DNA of 64,000 bases from Sandaracinobacteroides sayramensis. Its GTDB lineage: Bacteria > Pseudomonadota > Alphaproteobacteria > Sphingomonadales > Sphingomonadaceae. Location of the stretch: contig NZ_JAKLSQ010000010.1 in assembly GCF_022014495.1 (NCBI RefSeq), positions 62,001-126,000 on the forward strand, given 5' to 3'. The notes below the pieces were generated by a model. The model was not told the DNA's origin. It worked only from the letters and a program-made list of their open reading frames with translations, and did not search any database. Position numbers and translations under genes: made by a program. Shown here piece by piece: positions 10,726-19,319 of the stretch; position 1 is the first letter of the stretch, and each line of letters begins with the position of its first letter.

Positions 10726-11754
10726 ATGCCCGTGACGATTGCACACAAGTTCCGGTTTACCCTGGCGGCGGCTTCCCTTTGCCTGGCTCTGCCGGCGGCG
10801 GCGGCTGAAATCACGGGCGCGGGCGCGTCCTTCCCGGCCCCGGTCTATGCGAAATGGGGTTCCGCCTGGAAGGCGGCCACCAGCAACACGCTGAACTATC
10901 AGTCGATCGGCTCGGGCGGCGGCCAGTCGCAGATCAAGGCGCGCACGGTCGATTTCGGCGCTTCGGATGACCCGATGTCGGAAGCCGATCTGGTGAAGAG
11001 CGGCCTTGTGCAGTTCCCGACGGTGATCGGCGCGGTGGTGCCGATCGTGAATGTGCCGGGTGTGGCGAGCGGCCAGCTTCGCCTGACGGCGCCGGTGCTC
11101 TCGGAAATCTACCAGGGCCGAATCACCCGCTGGAACGACCCGGCGATCGTGAAGCTGAACCCGACGCTGAAGCTGCGGCCGATGCCGATCACGCCGGTCT
11201 ATCGCTCCGACTCGTCGGGGACGACGGCGGTGTTCACCAACTATCTTTCCAAGGCGGCCCCGAACTGGAAGCTGGGCGCCGGCAAGGCGATCAGCTGGCC
11301 GACGGGCACGGGCGGGAAGGGCAATGAAGGCATTGCCGCCAATGTGAAGAACACCGCCGGCGCGCTGGGCTATGTCGAATCCAACTATGCCACCGCCAAC
11401 AAGCTGACGATGGCGCAGCTGCAGAACGCGGCCGGCAACTTCGTCGCCCCGACCATGGCCTCGTTCAACGCCGCCGCCGCCCAGGCCGACTGGGCGAATT
11501 CCAAGAACGGCGTCGTCGACATGCTGGCCCTGCCCGGTGCCGGCACCTGGCCGATCGTCAGCGCCACCTATGTGCTGGTGGAGCGCAAGCCGAGGAATCC
11601 GGCCCGCACCGCCAGCGTCATCAACTTCTACGACTGGTCGTGGAAGAATGGCGGCAAGGTCGCGACGGAACTCGGCTACATCCCGCTGCCGGCTGCTGCG
11701 ATCGCCAAGTCGCGGGCGGAGTGGGCCGACATCACCGGTGTGACGCTGCGTTAA
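10726..11754 (+). CDS. pstS: Periplasmic phosphate-binding protein PstS
   Basis: High-affinity phosphate receptor of the second Pst system, 342 residues. Signal peptide with hydrophobic core and AAA-type cleavage (LALPAAAAE) near residue 27. The mature part starts ITGAGASFPAPVYAKW and has the anion-binding patterns SIGSGGGQSQI, FGASDDPMS and RSDSSGTTAVF. ATG 10726 follows GAGGATGACACA. A 12-bp hairpin separates it from pstC, which usually allows PstS to be made in excess over the permease. Confidence 0.95.
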   Translation: MPVTIAHKFRFTLAAASLCLALPAAAAEITGAGASFPAPVYAKWGSAWKAATSNTLNYQSIGSGGGQSQIKARTVDFGASDDPMSEADLVKSGLVQFPTVIGAVVPIVNVPGVASGQLRLTAPVLSEIYQGRITRWNDPAIVKLNPTLKLRPMPITPVYRSDSSGTTAVFTNYLSKAAPNWKLGAGKAISWPTGTGGKGNEGIAANVKNTAGALGYVESNYATANKLTMAQLQNAAGNFVAPTMASFNAAAAQADWANSKNGVVDMLALPGAGTWPIVSATYVLVERKPRNPARTASVINFYDWSWKNGGKVATELGYIPLPAAAIAKSRAEWADITGVTLR

Positions 11755-11765
11755 TCGATGCGAGC

Positions 11766-11795
11766 CAGGCGGCCCTTTTCAGGAAGGGCCGCCTG
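11766..11795 (+). promoter_or_regulatory. Intercistronic hairpin between pstS and pstC
   Basis: Perfect 12-bp stem CAGGCGGCCCTT / AAGGGCCGCCTG with six-base loop TTCAGG, starting 11 bp after the pstS stop. No T-run follows. It fits a processing/stabilising or partial-attenuation element that raises pstS mRNA over pstCAB mRNA. Confidence 0.6.
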
Positions 11796-11812
11796 CCAGT
11801 CAGGGGAATGTT

Positions 11813-12793
11813 ATGGCCGACGCTGCCGCCAGCCAGCAGCAGGCGCTGAATCCGTCGCGCAGGGCTGCTTTGCCCGGAGGGATGTTGGCGGCGGACCAGT
11901 TGTTCACCCGCTCCGTGCAGATGACGGGGCTGATCGTCCTGCTGCTGCTGGGGGCGATCATCGTCATGCTGGCCATGGGAGCGTGGCCGGCGCTGCAGGC
12001 GGAAGGCCTGCCCTTCTTCTGGTTGCCGCAATGGGATTCGGTGAACGAGCGTTTCGGCGCCGGGATCATGATCTACGGCACCATCGTCACTTCGATCATC
12101 GCTCTGGTGGTGGCGGTGCCGCTGTCGATCGGGGTGGCCTATTTCCTGACGGAAATCGTTCCGAACGCCTTCCGCAAGCCGCTGGGCATGACGGTGCAGT
12201 TGCTGGCGGCGGTCCCGTCGATCATCTACGGGATGTGGGGCTTCTTCATACTCGCGCCCTGGCTCGCCGAGCATTTCATCCTGGATGTCGCGGATCTTTT
12301 CGTGAACGTGCCGCTGCTGAACAAAGTGTTCGACTATGGTTCGGGCACCAGCATCTTCACCGCCGGCCTGGTGCTGGCGGTGATGATCCTGCCGCTGATC
12401 ACGGCGATGTTCGTGGAAATCCTGAACGCCACTCCGGTGGTGCTGAAGGAAGCCGTCTACGGCCTAGGCGCCACCCGTTACGAAGTGATCCGCGACGTGG
12501 CGGTTCCCTATGGGCGGCGGGCGATGATCGGGGCGGTGATGCTGGGCCTGGGGCGTGCGCTGGGCGAGACGATGGCCGTGACCTTCGTGATCGGCAATGC
12601 GACGCGGCTTTCGCCCAACATCTTCTCGCAAGGGGCGACGATCGCCTCGACCATCGCCAACGAATTCAACGAAGCGGGCATGGGCACGCTGAAGCTGTCG
12701 GCGCTGCTGGGCCTCGGCCTGACGCTGTTCATCATTTCCTTCATCGTGCTGCTGCTGTCGCGGTGGTTCGTGAAACCGCGGATGGGAGGCTGA
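11813..12793 (+). CDS. pstC: Phosphate ABC transporter permease PstC (second system)
   Basis: 326-residue inner-membrane permease with six predicted helices and the loop KEAVYGLGATRYEVIRDVAV plus GRALGETMAV. Standard length, unlike the first system. It starts after GGGGAA and ends one base before pstA. Member of pstS-pstC-pstA-pstB-phoU. Confidence 0.94.
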   Translation: MADAAASQQQALNPSRRAALPGGMLAADQLFTRSVQMTGLIVLLLLGAIIVMLAMGAWPALQAEGLPFFWLPQWDSVNERFGAGIMIYGTIVTSIIALVVAVPLSIGVAYFLTEIVPNAFRKPLGMTVQLLAAVPSIIYGMWGFFILAPWLAEHFILDVADLFVNVPLLNKVFDYGSGTSIFTAGLVLAVMILPLITAMFVEILNATPVVLKEAVYGLGATRYEVIRDVAVPYGRRAMIGAVMLGLGRALGETMAVTFVIGNATRLSPNIFSQGATIASTIANEFNEAGMGTLKLSALLGLGLTLFIISFIVLLLSRWFVKPRMGG

Positions 12794-12794
12794 G

Positions 12795-13631
12795 ATGAGC
12801 GTGTCTCTGAAGCGCCGCAAGACGATCAACAGCATCGTCGGCATCGTCTGCACCGGCGCCGCCCTGCTGGCGCTGTTCCTGCTGGCCTCCATCCTCTACA
12901 CGCTGGTGGCGCGCGGCCTGCCGGCGCTGAACCTGAACACGCTGACGACGACCATGGCGCCGACCGGCGAGAATGGCGGCCTGGCGAACGCGATCGTCGG
13001 CAGCCTGATCCAGGTGGGGATCGGCATGCTGATCGCCATTCCGATCGGCATCATGGCCGGCACCTATCTGGCGGAATATGGCAAGGGCTCGAAGCTCGCC
13101 GAGGCCACGCGCTTCGTCAGCGACGTGCTGCTGTCGGCGCCGTCGATCCTGGTCGGCCTGTTCGTCTATACGATGATGGTCGCCACCACGAAGACCTATT
13201 CGGGGATGGCGGGGGCCGTGGCGCTGGCGGTGATCGCGATTCCGATCATCATCCGCACGACGGAAGACATGCTGAACCTGGTGCCGACGCCGATGCGCGA
13301 GGCTTCCGCCGCGCTGGGGGCGCCTTCCTACAAGACGGTGACGAAGATCACCTGGCGGGCGGCAGCGGCCGGCATCCTGACCGGCATGCTGCTGGCGCTG
13401 GCGCGGATCGCGGGGGAGACGGCGCCGCTGCTGTTCACCTCGCTCGGCAACCTCAACTGGTCCACCTCGCTGTGGAAACCGATGGCGAGCCTGCCGATCG
13501 CCATCTATCAATATGCTGCAAGCCCTTATGAGGATCTGGTGCAGCTCGCCTGGGCCGGTGCTCTCCTCATCACCGTCGGCGTGCTTGCGATCAACATCAT
13601 TGCCCAAGCCGTCATTGGCCGGGGCAAATAG
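12795..13631 (+). CDS. pstA: Phosphate ABC transporter permease PstA (second system)
   Basis: 278-residue short-form PstA with six helices and the coupling loop [20 protein letters not shown] followed by [11 protein letters not shown]. It lacks the N-terminal soluble domain of the PstA at 0.9 kb, so the two systems are not recent duplicates. One-base gap after pstC. Confidence 0.94.
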   Translation: MSVSLKRRKTINSIVGIVCTGAALLALFLLASILYTLVARGLPALNLNTLTTTMAPTGENGGLANAIVGSLIQVGIGMLIAIPIGIMAGTYLAEYGKGSKLAEATRFVSDVLLSAPSILVGLFVYTMMVATTKTYSGMAGAVALAVIAIPIIIRTTEDMLNLVPTPMREASAALGAPSYKTVTKITWRAAAAGILTGMLLALARIAGETAPLLFTSLGNLNWSTSLWKPMASLPIAIYQYAASPYEDLVQLAWAGALLITVGVLAINIIAQAVIGRGK

Positions 13632-13642
13632 GAGTGTCCAAC

Positions 13643-14464
13643 ATGGCTGACGCCCCCCATGTCTCGTCGCTTGCAGATGTCGTTGGCCGGCATGGCACGC
13701 TGGACGGCGCCAAGCCGGCGATCGTCACCCGCAACCTGGAATTCTTCTATGGCGACAACCGCGCGCTGAAGAACATCAACCTGGAGTTCCCGGAAAAGCG
13801 GGTGACCGCGCTGATCGGGCCTTCGGGCTGCGGCAAGTCCACGCTGCTGCGCATCTTCAACCGGATGTACAGCCTCTATCCCGGCCAGCGCGCGACCGGC
13901 GAAGTGCTGATGGACGGCGAGAATCTGATCAGCGACAAGGTGGACCCGACCGACCTTCGCGCCCGGGTCGGCATGGTGTTCCAGAAGCCGACGCCCTTCC
14001 CGATGTCGATCTACGAGAATATCGCCTATGGGGTGAAGCTGCACCAGAGGATTTCCAAGGCGGAAATGGACGAGCGGGTGGAGTGGAGCCTGCAGAAAGC
14101 CGCGCTCTGGGGCGAAGTGAAGGACCGGCTGGACAGTTCGGCGCTTGGCCTGTCGGGCGGGCAGCAGCAGCGGCTGTGCATCGCCCGGACGATCGCGGTG
14201 AAGCCCGAGGTTCTGCTATTCGACGAACCGACCTCGGCGCTGGACCCGATCTCCACCGCCAAGATCGAGGAACTGGTGGCCGAGCTTCGCGAGGAGTTCA
14301 CCATCCTCATCGTCACCCACTCGATGCAGCAGGCGGCGCGCTGTTCCGACCAGACGGTGTTCATGTATCTGGGCGATGTGATCGAATCTGGGCCCACCGC
14401 CCAGATCTTCACCAACCCCAAGGTCAAGCAGACGCAGGAATATGTGACCGGCCGCTTCGGCTGA
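13643..14464 (+). CDS. pstB: Phosphate ABC transporter ATP-binding protein PstB (second system)
   Basis: ATPase of the second importer, about 273 residues. Walker [10 protein letters not shown], signature [14 protein letters not shown], Walker [25 protein letters not shown]. The ATG at 13643 has GGAG eight bases upstream; a GTG at 13634 would add three residues. Contiguous with pstA and phoU. Confidence 0.94.
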   Translation: MADAPHVSSLADVVGRHGTLDGAKPAIVTRNLEFFYGDNRALKNINLEFPEKRVTALIGPSGCGKSTLLRIFNRMYSLYPGQRATGEVLMDGENLISDKVDPTDLRARVGMVFQKPTPFPMSIYENIAYGVKLHQRISKAEMDERVEWSLQKAALWGEVKDRLDSSALGLSGGQQQRLCIARTIAVKPEVLLFDEPTSALDPISTAKIEELVAELREEFTILIVTHSMQQAARCSDQTVFMYLGDVIESGPTAQIFTNPKVKQTQEYVTGRFG

Positions 14465-14492
14465 TTTCTGCAAAAAGCGACAGGAGCCGATC

Positions 14493-15191
14493 ATGACTTC
14501 GTCTGAAAAGCCGCATACCGTTTCCTCGTTCGACGAGGATCTGCTGCACATGCGCACGCTGGTGATCCAGATGGGGGCGCTGGCGCATGCGCAGGTGAGC
14601 ATGGCCATCGACGTGCTGGAAGCGCTGGACGCCAGCGCGGCGCGGGCGATCGTTGCCAACGACGGCCAGATCGACCGGCTGCAGGTGGAAGCGGAACTGC
14701 TGGCGGTGCAGATCTTCTCCCGCCACGCGCCGCTGGCCGAGGATCTGCGCGACGTGCTGGCCTCGCTCAGGGTGGTGAGCGCGCTGGAGCGGGTGGGCGA
14801 TTATGCCAAGAACATCGCCCGTCGCACGGTGCGCATGGCCGAACTGTCGCAGAATGGGGCGGTGGATGCGGTGGGCGAGCTGGGGCAGGGCGCACGGGCG
14901 CTGCTGCGCGATGTGATGGCGGCTTTCCTCGATCGCGATGTGGCCAAGGCCGCTTCTGTGGTTGCCGCCGACGAGGCGGTGGATCGCAACTACAACAAGG
15001 CGTTCGGCACGCTTCTGAACGCCGCCGAGCAGCCGGGCGCGCCTGTCGAGTCGCTGACGCACCTACAGTTCATCGCCAAGCACTTCGAGCGGATCGCCGA
15101 TCAGGCGACCAACATCGCCGAGCAGATTCAATATGCGGAAGGCGGAGCCATTCCGGCGGAGCGACACACCCCTGCGGATGACGTCGACTAG
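14493..15191 (+). CDS. phoU: Phosphate signalling regulator PhoU (second copy)
   Basis: 232 residues, two PhoU three-helix repeats with LERVGDYAKNIA and ERIADQATNIAEQ. ATG follows CAGGAG. Last gene of the second pst operon. Having two PhoU proteins, each tied to its own pst set, suggests separate feedback on the two transporters; that is inference. Confidence 0.93.
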   Translation: MTSSEKPHTVSSFDEDLLHMRTLVIQMGALAHAQVSMAIDVLEALDASAARAIVANDGQIDRLQVEAELLAVQIFSRHAPLAEDLRDVLASLRVVSALERVGDYAKNIARRTVRMAELSQNGAVDAVGELGQGARALLRDVMAAFLDRDVAKAASVVAADEAVDRNYNKAFGTLLNAAEQPGAPVESLTHLQFIAKHFERIADQATNIAEQIQYAEGGAIPAERHTPADDVD

Positions 15192-15629
15192 GCTGAGACC
15201 TATAGACGTAATGGGTGTATTTTCGTCATCCCGGGCTTGATCCGGGATCCGGTTTCTTGTCCACGGCGGTCGGAAAGCTGGACCCCGGGTCAAGCCCGGG
15301 GTGACGAGGGGTAACGGGGTTACGAAGGGGGATAGGAGACCCCAACTTGGGGGCATGTCGCGTTCGGATGTGCGCATTCGAGCAGGGAGCCTGTGTGGGA
15401 TAGCGCAGAATCGGAGCGGCCATTTCGATGCAATCAAAAGGAGAGTCGCTCTGGGCGTAGCGGATTCGGGCGGGCTTGCCGGGGTATTGGCGGCCGCCTG
15501 TTGCCTGATGGTCGTGGGATAAGAGGCTGGGTGGTTCTGCCCCCCGTGGTTCTGCATTGCAGGCGCGGGTGGCCTCAGGTTCCGGGCATTCGCCGGAGTT
15601 TGTTCCTGCGGCTCGCCCCCCCACCCCCC
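15192..15629. other. Native intergenic region left of the island
   Basis: No convincing gene. It holds two head-to-tail members of the dispersed repeat family (15225-15250, GTCATCCCGGGCTTGATCCGGGATCC-like, and 15275-15305, AAAGCTGGACCCCGGGTCAAG...). Small open frames here lack good starts and family features. Before insertion this space would have separated phoU from the convergent porin gene now at 33.3 kb. Confidence 0.6.
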
Positions 15630-15642
15630 AACCCCTCCCCTG
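15630..15642. repeat. attL-like left junction of the mobile element
   Basis: AACCCCTCCCCTG, the 5' arm of a terminator-like hairpin that stops abruptly at 15642. The matching right junction at 33261-33273 reads AACACCACCCCTG (11 of 13 identical, CCCCTG core). The missing 3' arm AAGGGGAGGGGCTTTC resumes at 33274. Confidence 0.75.
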
Positions 15643-15702
15643 TTGTTAGATAGAGGTATTATAAGACATTGATATATAAGGTATAAAAATACCATTTCTC
15701 GC

Positions 15703-15744
15703 CTGTGCAGATGTTGTGCAGGACTTTTGGCCTTTTTGTGCAGG
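15703..15744. repeat. Candidate left arm-type integrase sites
   Basis: Three copies of a YTGTGCAGR motif: CTGTGCAGA (15703-15711), TTGTGCAGG (15714-15722) and TTGTGCAGG (15736-15744), inside the left end. Two related copies lie inside the right end at 33145-33164. Repeats at both ends are typical of arm-binding sites of tyrosine recombinases. Confidence 0.5.
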
Positions 15745-15958
15745 TTGTGGCATCCCTGCCACAATGGATTCCAGCATAGGGAAGCCGCTCTCGCAGGCCA
15801 ATCATTCCACGCCTGCGGTGCCGTGTAAACAGCGGGATGGAATGGTGTGGGGTTCCGGGGCTGGGGCGGAATATCGCGGGCGCTGCGCGCCCCGCGCCTT
15901 GGGGTGGGTGGTGCGGGTCAAACGAAGTGGCCGCCCCTTCGGGCGGCCTCCATCGTTC

Positions 15959-16258
15959 CTAGAATAGTTCTCCCTGTCGGCTGGTTTCGACATATCGCCG
16001 CCAGTCGGGCTTTGCGGCTTCCTCGTCCAGCCATGCCGTGACCTGCGCGACAACATCGCCGCCGTTGGCCTCGACGGTGCCGCAAGGGTGGAAGTGCGCG
16101 CGATAGCCCGTTTCCGTGATGGGAAGCGGGGCGCGGGGCGGCTCGATGCTGCGGATTTCAAGATGGGCGATAACGCCGCCAAATTGGCGGGGGCAATAGA
16201 TCGCCTCAATCTCGATACCCTGCCATGTGAAGCGGTGGACTTGGGGTTGCTGCTCCAT
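15959..16258 (-). CDS. Hypothetical protein downstream of ardA
   Basis: 99 residues, soluble, no family recognised with confidence. The middle reads AIYCPRQFGGVIAHLEIRSI and the end is acidic/aromatic (PDWRRYVETSRQGELF). Its ATG lies two bases after the ardA stop, so the two are co-transcribed and probably translationally coupled. Partners of this sort are common next to ardA in mobile elements, which suggests a role in establishment after transfer; this is inference. Nearest gene to the left end. Confidence 0.7.
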   Translation of the reverse strand: MEQQPQVHRFTWQGIEIEAIYCPRQFGGVIAHLEIRSIEPPRAPLPITETGYRAHFHPCGTVEANGGDVVAQVTAWLDEEAAKPDWRRYVETSRQGELF

Positions 16259-16260
16259 TG

Positions 16261-16797
16261 TCAGCACCCCACAAAGATATGCACCACGTCCCATGCGGTG
16301 CTGACGGTGAAAAGGTCGCCGTTCAGTTCGGCATCCCGCGCCATAGCCTGATAATCGACATAGTAGCGGAGCGCATGGGGAATGGCGGTCGTTTCCTCCG
16401 TCACCTCCTGCATATAGTCGGCAAGGCTGGCATATGCCCCAAGGTGGCGATCTTCCAACGCCTCCCGCGCCTCATCCAGATCGCCGTTATAGTGATCGAG
16501 CAAGGCCGCGCCGATCTCGCCATGCTCGGCAAGGAACATCGCAACTTCGCTCACGCGGTCAAAGCTGGCGTATTCCTCGATGCGGATAGCGCCAAAGCCT
16601 TCATAGCCATGGATGGCCCATTCTTCGGCATCCGGCACGGGCGATACGGCCAGCATATCGCGCACGGCATCGTAAATCGCCCAAGGCTCCTGCGCGGCGT
16701 CAATCCATGCGCCATGCAGATAGCCTTCATTGTAGGCGGCAAGACAGGCCACATAAATGCGGGGTTGTTCGGTGTCGGTGGTGATGGTTGCTCCCAT
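16261..16797 (-). CDS. ardA: Antirestriction protein ArdA
   Basis: 178-residue acidic DNA mimic that blocks type I restriction enzymes when a mobile element enters a new host. Family hallmarks: PRIYVACLAAYNEGYLHGAW at the start, then AEEWAIHGYEGFG and IEEYASFDRVSEVA, with very high Asp/Glu content overall. ATG at 16797 has GGAGAA upstream; longer starts run into non-family sequence. First gene of a two-gene leftward unit and good evidence that this region transfers between cells. Confidence 0.9.
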   Translation of the reverse strand: MGATITTDTEQPRIYVACLAAYNEGYLHGAWIDAAQEPWAIYDAVRDMLAVSPVPDAEEWAIHGYEGFGAIRIEEYASFDRVSEVAMFLAEHGEIGAALLDHYNGDLDEAREALEDRHLGAYASLADYMQEVTEETTAIPHALRYYVDYQAMARDAELNGDLFTVSTAWDVVHIFVGC

Positions 16798-17236
16798 TTC
16801 TGTTCTCCATTGGGTTCGGGTTTCAGGTCGCGCTCTGAAACCCTGCCTCGTGGCGAACAGCGGAGAGTGAGGGAGCAAGGTCCGGTGCCGGGGGGTGGTG
16901 CGGGCGCAGCGAAGCGAGCCACGGCCCCCAAAGCGGCACCTTGCAGGGAGAGAGGGGCCGCGCTCCTTTCTCCCTCGAAAATGGAAAAGCCGCGCCGTTG
17001 GCGGCGCTCAATTCAGGGCGGGCAAGCCCGTCCTATCCCGCGTCATGGGATGGCAACCCGAATGGGCGGAAACAGCGTGGCCGGTTCCGTCGCGCCAGCG
17101 ATACAGCCCGGTCCGAAGGGGACGCCCGTGCCTATGTGAACCTCACGCACGCTCTATCGTCATTCTGTTTGCTTGGCATTTCGACGACACAAGGCAATAG
17201 AGCCCAAGGTTCAATGCAGGGGAGGACGGGGGAGCA
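16798..17236. other. Divergent intergenic region in the island
   Basis: Separates leftward ardA from the rightward 17237 gene. GC-rich with several short inverted segments (for example GGCGGGCAAGCCCGTCC near 17018) and a GCGCAGCGAAGCGAGCCACG stretch. Both promoters must lie here. No gene or clear operator was identified. Confidence 0.5.
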
Positions 17237-18271
17237 ATGAGCACAACATACCACATGGTGCATTATCGCCGCTTCGAGGCGGATGCGGCGGCCTTGAAAG
17301 GCAGGTCTCTGGAGAGCCTTTGCCGAGAGGCGCTGAACACCAGCAACGGCTCCTCCGCTCTGTGGGCAAGGCCGGAGGATCGTGTGTTTGACGTGGAAGA
17401 CGGCGACGGACGCAAGATATTTCTGAACAAGGTGGCGGACTTGTCCAGTGCGGTATTTGGGGAAATGTGCCTCGCACAGGCCAAGGACTTGCAGGCGCTT
17501 TTGAACATGAACCCCTCGGAAGTGAAACTGTCGGACCTGACCACGGCCACCGTCTATGACCTTGATGAACGGGAGGCTCCGCAAGGGTCTCAGTTCGTCC
17601 GGGGGCTCGCCTACTGGCTAGCCATCGGGAATCATGTGTTGTTCGTGAAAACACACTCGATGACGCCGGAGCTCGTGCGGCTGTATCTCGATTGGCTGCT
17701 CAAATCGCGCAGTGCGGTGGTGAACCCCACCCTGTCTTTTGCCCTCAATGCGGAGTTCGACAAGACGGCAGCGGCAGGCGACATTGGCGAAATCCGCAAC
17801 CTCCGAGTTTCCGGGAAATCTGCGCCGCAGGTCATCAATTTCGAGGGCGAGACTGAGAAGCGCGAGGTCAAGACGTCCCGACGCGTTGCGGACAAATTTG
17901 CCCACATGCAGCAGGCCGTCCCCATTGTGAAGGCGCTGTTTGGCGACAAGAAGGCTGAATCGCTCATTGAAAGCCTCGGCCCCGAGGAATATCTTGCGGT
18001 CGAGGCGTCTGTGAAGGTCCGTGGGCGCCGGACCGAGGAATCGCGCAAGAAGTTCCAAGCCATTGCGAACGACCTTGCGGACGAATCGGACGCTAAGGTG
18101 CAAATCGAGGGCAAGGACGGTCAGATTAGGGATGGCGATGCCATCCTTCGTACTCGTATGCCGTTCTATCTGCCCCATGAAGGCAGCAACCTATTGGAGT
18201 TCGATAACGTCGCAGACCAACTCCAAGAGGTGTATGCTCGCTTCGTAAAGGACGGAAAGATCACGGCCTGA
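17237..18271 (+). CDS. Unassigned soluble protein of a two-gene island module
   Basis: 344 residues, no signal peptide or membrane segment, no family recognised. Visible features: an N-terminal region of short strands and helices (YHMVHYRRFEADAAALKG; RVFDVEDGDGRKIFLNKVAD), a middle part with NHVLFVKTHSMTPELVRLYL, and a charged C-terminal part (KVRGRRTEESRKKFQAI). ATG follows a strong GGGGGAG. The stop overlaps the start of the membrane-protein gene by one base (TGATG), so both products are probably made together. Position beside ardA makes an anti-phage or competition role conceivable, but nothing in the sequence proves it. Confidence 0.75.
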   Translation: MSTTYHMVHYRRFEADAAALKGRSLESLCREALNTSNGSSALWARPEDRVFDVEDGDGRKIFLNKVADLSSAVFGEMCLAQAKDLQALLNMNPSEVKLSDLTTATVYDLDEREAPQGSQFVRGLAYWLAIGNHVLFVKTHSMTPELVRLYLDWLLKSRSAVVNPTLSFALNAEFDKTAAAGDIGEIRNLRVSGKSAPQVINFEGETEKREVKTSRRVADKFAHMQQAVPIVKALFGDKKAESLIESLGPEEYLAVEASVKVRGRRTEESRKKFQAIANDLADESDAKVQIEGKDGQIRDGDAILRTRMPFYLPHEGSNLLEFDNVADQLQEVYARFVKDGKITA

Positions 18272-18840
18272 TGGCCCGAGCAACGACCATTATTGTTACC
18301 CTCCTGACTGCCACGCTGTTTGCTTGGGCGGTCCCGCTGGCACGTCTCTACGGGGCTTTCCAACCTCTCATCGTCACGCTCTCCATCATGGTCGCTGCCG
18401 TGTTTGTCCGCCTGAATCGCGGTATGCCCGCGCTCGAATGGAAGAGCCTCGACCCAGACAAGCGCAAAGAACTCACGGCTTCCATTGTTAGCGTCACGAC
18501 CGAATATGGCTGGATCATCGGTATCAATGCGGTTGCGCTGGCCGGACTGGTCACGCTGTCGGTGATCGGCGCGACTGATGCCGCCTTGTGGTCGGAGGGT
18601 GTCCGCCGGATCGTCGCTGGCACGGTGGGCGGCCTTGTCACCCTCTGCGCCGCGCGCATGGCGTATGTTGTTTGGCGAGATATCGACATTGTTCGATTAC
18701 AGAAGCACCTGATCGACGGTGCCGCCTCGCGGGAAACAGACGAGCGGGAACGTGCTCTTGCCGATGACAAGCTGGCCAGTATGCGGGCCACAAATGTCCG
18801 GCCAGTCGATATTAAGCCTCCGAAGGCTTGGGGCGAATAG
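18271..18840 (+). CDS. Unassigned four-helix membrane protein of the same module
   Basis: 189 residues. Four hydrophobic segments: TTIIVTLLTATLFAWAVPLA, PLIVTLSIMVAAVFVRL, WIIGINAVALAGLVTLSVIG and IVAGTVGGLVTLCAARMAYV, then a soluble, charged C-terminal tail of about 55 residues. Lies in the inner membrane by prediction. One-base overlap with the preceding gene. A soluble-plus-membrane pair recalls two-gene defence systems such as Kiwa, but I see no recognisable KwaA/KwaB sequence and the gene order is reversed, so no such assignment is made. Confidence 0.75.
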   Translation: MARATTIIVTLLTATLFAWAVPLARLYGAFQPLIVTLSIMVAAVFVRLNRGMPALEWKSLDPDKRKELTASIVSVTTEYGWIIGINAVALAGLVTLSVIGATDAALWSEGVRRIVAGTVGGLVTLCAARMAYVVWRDIDIVRLQKHLIDGAASRETDERERALADDKLASMRATNVRPVDIKPPKAWGE

Positions 18841-18924
18841 GTGGATTGCGCCCTCTCGCTGGCGCACCTCATTCTTTTACCATGACCGTATGGCCATCTG
18901 GCGGTGAACTGCAATTGCTGCTGG

Positions 18925-19284
18925 TTAACGCATCCAAGGTGGCTTGAGGAAATGACGGGCGCGGAATCTCGAACGCAGGCGGCGGCGCACCGTCTTGGGC
19001 GAGGGCGTCGGACGTGGAGCCATCGGCGGGGCAAGGAAGGTCGAACCAAAATCTGTCAGATCGGCGGCACCATCGGACGCATTGCCGGACGATGAAAGGA
19101 AGCTCGATATAATCTCGTTGCCGCTGGCGCTGGCGGCACCGCCGCCCTTGTCCTTCTGCTTCGGTCGGGCAACGGCCATGAAGCGCGACGCCAGACGGGG
19201 AACAAGGGCAAGCGCGACGTTGGACACGAAGCGGGACACGGCCTGTCCGGCTTTGGGCGCAAGGCTGGCAATCTGTTGAAGCAA
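18925..19284 (-). CDS. Relaxase-linked hypothetical protein, possibly the frame-shifted relaxase C-terminus
   Basis: 119 codons from a TTG at 19284. The first half is clearly protein-like (LLQQIASLAPKAGQAVSRFV, then ALVPRLASRFMAVARPKQKD), the end is arginine-rich. The frame stays open upstream across the relaxase stop (TLTGSRFLQSEPGLL), with no ATG or GTG, so this may be the displaced C-terminus of the relaxase or a coupled gene with an unusual start. The true 5' end is uncertain. Confidence 0.45.
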   Translation of the reverse strand: MLQQIASLAPKAGQAVSRFVSNVALALVPRLASRFMAVARPKQKDKGGGAASASGNEIISSFLSSSGNASDGAADLTDFGSTFLAPPMAPRPTPSPKTVRRRLRSRFRARHFLKPPWMR

Positions 19285-19319
19285 CAGGCCCGGTTCTGAT
19301 TGCAGGAAGCGCGAGCCTG

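Noticed and set aside
15301-15522. 73-codon frame in the region left of the island
   Set aside because: Starts inside a dispersed repeat, no ribosome site, no recognisable composition.
17237-18840. Assignment of the two-gene module as Kiwa or another named defence system
   Set aside because: Only the general plan (soluble plus membrane protein) matches; no family sequence was recognised and the gene order is reversed.
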